DNA of 64,000 nucleotides from Collinsella sp. (GTDB lineage: Bacteria; Actinomycetota; Coriobacteriia; Coriobacteriales; Coriobacteriaceae): the NCBI GenBank assembly GCA_019419505.1, contig DXZS01000006.1, positions 70,041-134,040 of the forward strand, read 5' to 3'. Below, piece after piece: positions 58,816-64,000 of the stretch. The notes under the pieces were generated by a model, which saw only the letters and a list, made by a program, of their open reading frames with translations, did not search any database and was not told where the DNA came from. A program made the translations under genes and the position numbers. Within the stretch, counting starts at the first letter, position 1, and each line of letters starts with the position of its first letter.

Positions 58816-60118
58816 AGATGGTGAATTCGGCGAAGTTGCGGTCGCCGCCTGCGGTGCCGGCGTCGCCTGTTGCGGCTGCCGGCGCCAACGCGTCGCCGCC
58901 GACGCTTTGCAGCAGCTCGGCCACATTTGCATCGGGGTTCTGACACAGGATATCGAGCAGCTCGATAAAGTCACGGATGACCTCACGCGGCGTCAGGTGC
59001 GTATCGGCTCCCACGCGGCCAAACTCAATCTTGAGAAAGTCTACCAAGTCGTTTTCGGTAAGCGTGGGCGTCCAGCCAAAGTATCCGGCATGGATGTGCA
59101 TGAGTTTTTCGATCAGCACCAGCAACTCCTCGTAGGTGAGTGGCTGCAGGCGGATGATGGGCGCGAGCATGTCCTTAAGGTCCTCGCGTGCAAAGCGGCC
59201 CTGAGCGAGTCGACTTCGCAGGGCCTCGTAGGAGAACACGCCACGGCGGCGGTCTTCGATGGAGGTTGGCGTGCCGCCCATGATCATGCCCAGGTACTGC
59301 GCCTTGCCCTGGAGCGTGTCGTTGTACATGGTCAGGATCTTCTCGTAGTTGTATTGGCGCGTGATGGCGTTGGGAATCTTATACAGATTCACGAGCTCGT
59401 CGATGAGCACCAGCATGCCCTTGTAGCCGCTGCAGACCAAAAAGCGCGCAATGAGCTTAACGTAGTCGTACCAGTCGTCATCGCTGATGATGGTCGAGGA
59501 GCCCAGCTCGGCGCGTGCCTCACTCTTGGTGCGGTACTCGCCGCGAATCCATTTGGTCACGCGGCTCATAGCTTCTTCGTCGCCCTCGGATACGGCCGCG
59601 CGGTAGCGGCGGAGCATGCGGGCGAAGTCGAAGCCGTGGACCATTTCCTCGAGTGGGGCCAGTTGGGCATTGACGGCAGACTCGTCGGCATCGGCACACG
59701 AGGCGACCCAGCGATCCAGGATAAGGTTGAGCGCACCGCCCTCGGGGCGCGTCTTGGTCGATATGTTGCGGATGAGCTCACGGTAGGTGGCAAGGCCCTG
59801 TCCTTGGCCGCCCTGCAGACGGCGTTCAGGGGATAAGTCGGCATCGGCGACGACGAATCCCTCGCCCATGGCGTGCGTGCGGATGGTCTGGAGCAAAAAG
59901 CTCTTGCCGGCGCCGTAGCGACCGACTAGGAAACGGAAGCTTGCGCCGCCATCGGCGATGAGGCTCAGGTCGGTGAGCAGAGCACGGATCTCGACCTCGC
60001 GCCCCACGGTGATATAGGGAAGGCCGATGCGCGGGACCACGCCGCCCTTGAGCGAGTTGAGAATGACGGCGGCGACGCGCTTGGGCACGCGGGGTGCTGC
60101 GGATGCGGTATCACTCAT
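58814..60118 (-). CDS. BrxD-like ATP-binding protein (DUF2791 family)
   Basis: A 434-residue P-loop ATPase of the family found as BrxD (PglZ-associated) in BREX phage-defence systems. Walker A is GRYGAGKS (66-73) and Walker B is VLIDEL (237-242). The N-terminal RVAAVILNSLKGGVVPRIGLPYITVGR and the QGQGLATYRELIRNIS stretch are typical of the family. ATG at 60118 overlaps the stop of the upstream TerB-N-like gene by 8 bases, so the two are tightly coupled. No BREX methyltransferase (PglX), phosphatase (PglZ) or BrxC is present, so this is not a BREX locus as known. Confidence 0.85.
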   Translation of the reverse strand: MSDTASAAPRVPKRVAAVILNSLKGGVVPRIGLPYITVGREVEIRALLTDLSLIADGGASFRFLVGRYGAGKSFLLQTIRTHAMGEGFVVADADLSPERRLQGGQGQGLATYRELIRNISTKTRPEGGALNLILDRWVASCADADESAVNAQLAPLEEMVHGFDFARMLRRYRAAVSEGDEEAMSRVTKWIRGEYRTKSEARAELGSSTIISDDDWYDYVKLIARFLVCSGYKGMLVLIDELVNLYKIPNAITRQYNYEKILTMYNDTLQGKAQYLGMIMGGTPTSIEDRRRGVFSYEALRSRLAQGRFAREDLKDMLAPIIRLQPLTYEELLVLIEKLMHIHAGYFGWTPTLTENDLVDFLKIEFGRVGADTHLTPREVIRDFIELLDILCQNPDANVAELLQSVGGDALAPAAATGDAGTAGGDRNFAEFTI

Positions 60119-61871
60119 GGTCTAGGTATCCTCTCACGTCTGCTTCGTAGTCCTCGATAATGTGCGGTCCTGCTGAGCCAAATTCAATAACGGTGTCGCC
60201 CACCAGGTCAAAGAGCGCCTCGTTGATGGTATCGACGAGCATGTCCTCGCTCTGCCCCGACCTCTCCACTGCCGATGTCGCTTGCGCTGCGTTTTGCTCG
60301 AGCAGCGCGCGCAGATAGGCATTTGCGGCGGGCGCGAGTTCGGTCGCGGCGTAAGTGGGCGCGGGCGTTACGGGTGCGGGCGCAGACACGAGGAGCGGTG
60401 CCACGACGCCAAACTCTTCGGTGGAGACAGTCGGCTCGTCGGGTTCGTCTTGCCGTATGGTCATCTCGCCAGGTTCGGCAGCCATGCCGGGCGCAGACTC
60501 GGTGTTCGGTTGCTCGATAATCGTCACCTCGGCTTCCATAGGCACATCATCCTCGCGCTCCTCATCAATCAAAAGCGCTTCACGCGTTTGCGCGGCGGCG
60601 CTCCGAATGTGCCCCAGCTGACTCAAATCGATATCGATCTTGACAGGCTGGTGCGCGGCGTCCCACGAAAGCCATGCCACGATCTCGTCATCGATGATCT
60701 TGGCCAGATATTTGGGGACCTTCTCCTCCTTTAGGGGATGGGTGGGGTCTAGGGCCAGGCGCAGGCGTTGGTCGCAGGCGCGCATCATCTCACCGAGCTT
60801 GCTACTTTTTTGTCTGCTGCCGTGGATGCGCATGCATTCCCAAAAGCCATTTTGGCAGCGGTAGATGTGAATGGGGTCCAGGCGATATTCGCAGTCCTCG
60901 TGGCGCTCGGGCGCAAAGAACACGGCCGAGGCAAACATGGTGTAGGGCATGGCCGTCTCCTCCCCAAACAAGCTTGCTACGATGCCGGTCTTTCGGTGCG
61001 TGTCATAGTAGCGCGCCATACGGACATACACGGCGCATGCCACGTGGCGCAGGTCGCGATGGTGGGAACGGTCGAGCCGTGAGTTATTCAGGTTGTACGT
61101 GGAGAGGGCGTTGATAGCGGCCATGAGTCGTTCCTCGCCTGCCTCGTCGGGCGGAAGGGGGAGCGTGGGCTCGGAGGTCTTGCGGCGCTTGGGAGCCAGG
61201 TCCGACGGCGCCGGTACAGGCGAGAGGTCTCGCGCTGCGCGGCGCAGCTCGATGAGGGCGTTATCGAACATGACGGTTTTAGAGTCGCGAAGCAGCTTGG
61301 GGTCGAGCCCGTGGAATACGGCGTAATCTTGCAGCCACACGCGTGCAAACCGGTCGATGCCGGGCTCGAAGGCGCGGTAGGCATCCCAAAAGGCCTTGAT
61401 CTTGTTAAAACCATCGAGTGGGCTATCTACGCCAATGCCGCAGATCAGCTCATAGAGATACAGGAAGGCAAAGGACGTAGACGTTTCCTCGATGGTTCCG
61501 CGGCGCACTTGGGCACGCCAGGTAAAATAGCCACGCAACTGCCGATCGCTCATGGCGTTATAGGTGGGAAAGTACGACTTGAACGTACCGTTGTAGGGGC
61601 AGTCGTCCTCAAAGTCGGCCATCAGCAGGCCTTGACGGTAGAAGAGCTCGGCTTCCGAAAGCCAGCGACCCGCACCGCCTTTGGGGTCATCCTGCCAGCG
61701 CGATATCTCGCGCATCTTGCGGTACTGGTCGGGAAGGAAATTCTGCATCTGTCGGCCGGTCTTGAGAATCGGCTCGTCAGCATAGACTTCGTTTGAGAAG
61801 CGAGCAGACTGATGGGTCCGGGCCTCGGCCATAATGCGCTCGATGGGCATCTTGATGTCCTGGTCGGCCAC
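60111..61871 (-). CDS. TerB-N-like protein, first gene of a BrxD-like ATPase/helicase operon
   Basis: A 586-residue protein with no catalytic motif that I recognise. The N-terminal half (about 50-240; WQDDPKGGAGRWLSEAELFYRQG, YFTWRAQVRRG, FAFLYLYELICGIG) matches the TerB-N domain described in tellurite-linked stress systems. The C-terminal half has a variable, acidic and Pro/Ala-rich linker (about 440-520) and a helical end that may correspond to TerB-C. The GTG start at 61871 follows GGAGAGGAG. It heads the three-gene operon. The predicted role of such sets is DNA processing or defence; this is inference from domain company. Confidence 0.75.
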   Translation of the reverse strand: MADQDIKMPIERIMAEARTHQSARFSNEVYADEPILKTGRQMQNFLPDQYRKMREISRWQDDPKGGAGRWLSEAELFYRQGLLMADFEDDCPYNGTFKSYFPTYNAMSDRQLRGYFTWRAQVRRGTIEETSTSFAFLYLYELICGIGVDSPLDGFNKIKAFWDAYRAFEPGIDRFARVWLQDYAVFHGLDPKLLRDSKTVMFDNALIELRRAARDLSPVPAPSDLAPKRRKTSEPTLPLPPDEAGEERLMAAINALSTYNLNNSRLDRSHHRDLRHVACAVYVRMARYYDTHRKTGIVASLFGEETAMPYTMFASAVFFAPERHEDCEYRLDPIHIYRCQNGFWECMRIHGSRQKSSKLGEMMRACDQRLRLALDPTHPLKEEKVPKYLAKIIDDEIVAWLSWDAAHQPVKIDIDLSQLGHIRSAAAQTREALLIDEEREDDVPMEAEVTIIEQPNTESAPGMAAEPGEMTIRQDEPDEPTVSTEEFGVVAPLLVSAPAPVTPAPTYAATELAPAANAYLRALLEQNAAQATSAVERSGQSEDMLVDTINEALFDLVGDTVIEFGSAGPHIIEDYEADVRGYLDHE

Positions 61872-61959
61872 CGTCTCTCCTCTCCTAACGCAGCTTCGGT
61901 GACCTCATATCATAGCACAGCATCAAACAGGTGTTCGAGATACCGCTACGTAGATAGAT

Positions 61960-62676
61960 TTAGAACAGGAGGGCGTAGATGACGGCTATGACAACGGAGG
62001 GGAGCATATTGGCCGTGCGGAAGGTCTGAGGACGGATGAGGTTGACGCCGACGCAGAAGATGAGTATAGAGCCCACGAGCGATAGACTGTCGAGGGCGGC
62101 GGCGGTCATGATGGGGGAGAGCGCGCCGGCAAACAGCGTAATCGTTCCCTGGAATACGGCAACGGGCAGGGCGGAGAAGATGCAGCCGCGGCCGAGCGAA
62201 GCCGTCATGGTGCAGACGATGATGCAGTCCAACGCGCCCTTGAGGGCAAGCGTGGACCAGTCGCCGAGCAAGCCGTCTTGGATTGATCCCACGATAGCCA
62301 TGGCACCGATGCAGACGGTCAGCGATGTCGAGACAAAGGCATTGGTGAACTCGTTGTCTCCCTCGCTGCCGGTTTTGCGCTTGAGCCATTCGCCCAGGTT
62401 TTCGATGCCGGCTTCCAGGTTAACGGCCTCGCCGATGAGCGAGCCGAGGGCAAACGAGACGATGAGCATGGTGGTGCCGGTGGTCTCCAGCGCTTTCCCG
62501 TCAATGACGAGCATCTTTTGCATGGTGCCGCCCAGTCCGATAAACAAAACGCACAGCCCCGACGCCTTCATGAGCGTGTCTTGGATGCGGGGTGTGATAA
62601 AGCGTCCGCCTATAAGGCCCAGCAGTCCGCCCGCAATCAAAAGTGCGACGTTGATGACCGTTCCCAAACCCGGCAT
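61960..62676 (-). CDS. DUF554 integral membrane protein
   Basis: A 238-residue protein of the DUF554 (YdfK/YqgA) family with about 7 membrane segments. Family stretches include PGLGTVINVALLIAGGLLG, GLCVLFIGLGG and VGSIQDGLLGDWSTLALKGALD. ATG at 62676 is used because GGGAGG ends four bases upstream; the upstream frame is not supported. The role is unknown; it is possibly a transporter. It lies 88 bp beyond the start of the TerB-N gene on the same strand, with no clear terminator between. Confidence 0.88.
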   Translation of the reverse strand: MPGLGTVINVALLIAGGLLGLIGGRFITPRIQDTLMKASGLCVLFIGLGGTMQKMLVIDGKALETTGTTMLIVSFALGSLIGEAVNLEAGIENLGEWLKRKTGSEGDNEFTNAFVSTSLTVCIGAMAIVGSIQDGLLGDWSTLALKGALDCIIVCTMTASLGRGCIFSALPVAVFQGTITLFAGALSPIMTAAALDSLSLVGSILIFCVGVNLIRPQTFRTANMLPSVVIAVIYALLF

Positions 62677-62794
62677 GAACCCTCCCATATTGATACCAAC
62701 CTGGCAATCGTAGCAGAACGGGCTGCAGGGTGCGTCATGCCTCATCCTATACGTTATATAAGTGGTATTAATGACGGCATTTGGTGCCCAAGCC

Positions 62795-64000
62795 TCAGCC
62801 TCCCATCACGACATAGGGGCTGTAATCGAAGCACAGCGTCATGAGTCGCTGCGGGGACTCAATGGCCGCGGCGATGATATCGGCATCTCGAGCTCGGTCA
62901 AATCCCACGAGCTCAATTTGATACGAGACCTCTTCCATTTTATGGAGTATCCGGTTATTCAGGAGGTTCTCACCGTCGAATTCCTCGGTTTTGCCTCCGT
63001 CCGAGGTTACGGCATACAGGTGCAGTTTTGCGGTGGTCGCAGGGTCGGCGACCGTGAGGTTGTCGATTTGGTTGGCCGTGCCCTTTGCCCCAAGCAAGGT
63101 GAGCAAGGTGGGGGCTACGACCTCGCCCGATGGCAGAAAAACAACTTCGACGGTTTTAGGGAATGCGATAATGGCTGCTTTGCGGACGGGCTTATCGGCA
63201 GCGGTGACCTCAATGCTCGCGGCGTCGACGGTTTCCGTGCGGTCGAGCGCGACCATCATGCAACAATTGCCCTCGTCGATGTCTGCCGGCATGGGACACC
63301 CCAAGTTTTCGCCAGCTTGCGTGCCGCCCACTGCGGTGGCTGTTTCGCTTGGCTCGCTGAAAGTGGCTGAAGGACCGCTCGATGGCGGTGTTATGCCGCC
63401 TGGTGCGCCATTGTCCCCAGGCGCTATTTCACCGCTGCTCTCGCTGGAGTCGCTTGCGATGTCACCCGTCGAGGGGGCGAGTCCGACCGCTCCTACTCCG
63501 CTCCATTCCATCTCGAGGAGCGCCGGATCGACAAGGACGTGATGCACATCTTGCGTTTCGGCACTGATATCGACAGGACCGGGGTCTGCCCCTCGCGTCA
63601 GGCTGAGCGATCCGGTCCGCTGTTTGCCCCGAATCTCCTGGCTTTCTGTGCCGCTCGCGTAGAACATCAGAGCGATCTCGCCATTTGCCGTGGCGTCGGT
63701 GCCCGCCTTGGTCATTTTCAGCGATGCGGTGAATGAGATAGCGGGCTGCGTGCCATCGGCGCTCGAGGGGACGCAGCCCAGGCATACACCCCCTCCGTTT
63801 TCGAAAAACGTGCTGTCGAAGGCGACTGTTGCCCCGTCCGCCGAGTCATCGGACAGGGTGATGTCGAGACACAGTTTCACGTCGCAGGAATCGCCATCGG
63901 CATCAGTTGCAGCTGCGCGCCATGTGCAGATAACGCATCCCGTTAGGGGACCGTCCGCTGTGCTCGAGTGCTCGGTATCCACGACTATCGAGCTGTTCGT
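62795..64000 (-). CDS. Unknown protein with low-complexity central linker (5' end beyond window)
   Basis: The frame stays open to the window edge at 64000, so the start is not certain; GTG at 63982 is one candidate. At least 401 residues are visible. The N-terminal half is rich in Thr, Asp, Ser and Cys (VICTWRAAATDADGDSCDV, VCLGCVPSSADG), the middle (about residues 170-225) is a Ser/Gly/Pro/Glu linker, and the C-terminal half is mixed alpha/beta and ends in CFDYSPYVVMGG. No family is recognised and no membrane segment is seen in the visible part. The linker style suggests a surface or secreted multidomain protein. Confidence 0.6.
   Translation of the reverse strand, partial: TNSSIVVDTEHSSTADGPLTGCVICTWRAAATDADGDSCDVKLCLDITLSDDSADGATVAFDSTFFENGGGVCLGCVPSSADGTQPAISFTASLKMTKAGTDATANGEIALMFYASGTESQEIRGKQRTGSLSLTRGADPGPVDISAETQDVHHVLVDPALLEMEWSGVGAVGLAPSTGDIASDSSESSGEIAPGDNGAPGGITPPSSGPSATFSEPSETATAVGGTQAGENLGCPMPADIDEGNCCMMVALDRTETVDAASIEVTAADKPVRKAAIIAFPKTVEVVFLPSGEVVAPTLLTLLGAKGTANQIDNLTVADPATTAKLHLYAVTSDGGKTEEFDGENLLNNRILHKMEEVSYQIELVGFDRARDADIIAAAIESPQRLMTLCFDYSPYVVMGG

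Noticed and set aside
56253..61871. Call as a BREX system
   Set aside because: PglX, PglZ, BrxC and BrxA are missing. Only BrxD-like and helicase parts are present.

Overview
The window looks like chromosomal DNA of a GC-rich, anaerobic, gut-type actinobacterium, most likely the Coriobacteriia and probably Collinsella. This is inferred from codon use, a bile salt hydrolase, a rubredoxin-first rubrerythrin, a CobW-type GTPase, PdxS/PdxT/MocR vitamin B6 genes, a riboswitch-controlled thiamine salvage operon and a DUF3516-type helicase. No rRNA, tRNA, CRISPR array, integrase, transposase or phage structural gene was seen. About 55 protein genes are supported. One is interrupted by a frameshift (kup) and two run off the window ends.

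Layout. 1-6.4 kb: a TetM/EF-G-like GTPase (5' end missing), an AAA ATPase, a GNAT acetyltransferase and a UvrA paralogue without the UvrB-binding domain, each ended by a short palindrome of one family. 6.3-9.2 kb (minus): trmL, a CobW-type GTPase, an ArsC-like protein without its cysteine and an Fe-S flavoprotein. 9.3-13.7 kb: two large c-di-GMP proteins. 14-17 kb: a patatin and the thiM / thiamine-binding protein / thiE operon behind a TPP riboswitch and terminator. 17.2-25.8 kb: HAD phosphatase, LysR regulator, MetE-like protein, uracil-type and purine-type permeases, an esterase, a peptide deformylase homologue with an altered active site, and bile salt hydrolase. 25.9-34 kb: frameshifted kup, EamA exporter with divergent LysR, an XRE-domain/aminotransferase fusion, an intact deformylase and an MFS exporter. 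34-40 kb: an RGG-rich protein behind a structured leader, a row of large hairpins, pdxST with divergent pdxR, and a nuclease-fold gene between two copies of a terminal-inverted-repeat element. 40-46.8 kb: rubrerythrin, alcohol and aldehyde dehydrogenases, HIRAN protein, phosphoesterase, DUF2130 protein. 46.8-56.2 kb: DUF3516 helicase, trmB, a Trm9-like methyltransferase, an XRE/DUF4097 pair, Elp3 and a spermidine-synthase-like protein. 56.2-61.9 kb: a coupled three-gene operon (TerB-N-like protein, BrxD-like ATPase, DEAD/DEAH helicase) resembling parts of defence or DNA-processing systems. 62-64 kb: a DUF554 membrane protein and a partial unknown protein.

The points that stand out are: (1) Elp3 and a Trm9-like methyltransferase 2 kb apart, suggesting a eukaryote-style wobble-uridine pathway; (2) the TerB-N/BrxD-like/helicase operon; (3) several families of palindromic intergenic elements placed exactly on stop codons, two of them bracketing a nuclease-fold gene; (4) an HTH-aminotransferase fusion with its own internal ribosome binding site and a 20-bp palindrome upstream. 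All calls come from reading the sequence and remembered family features. No database search was run.
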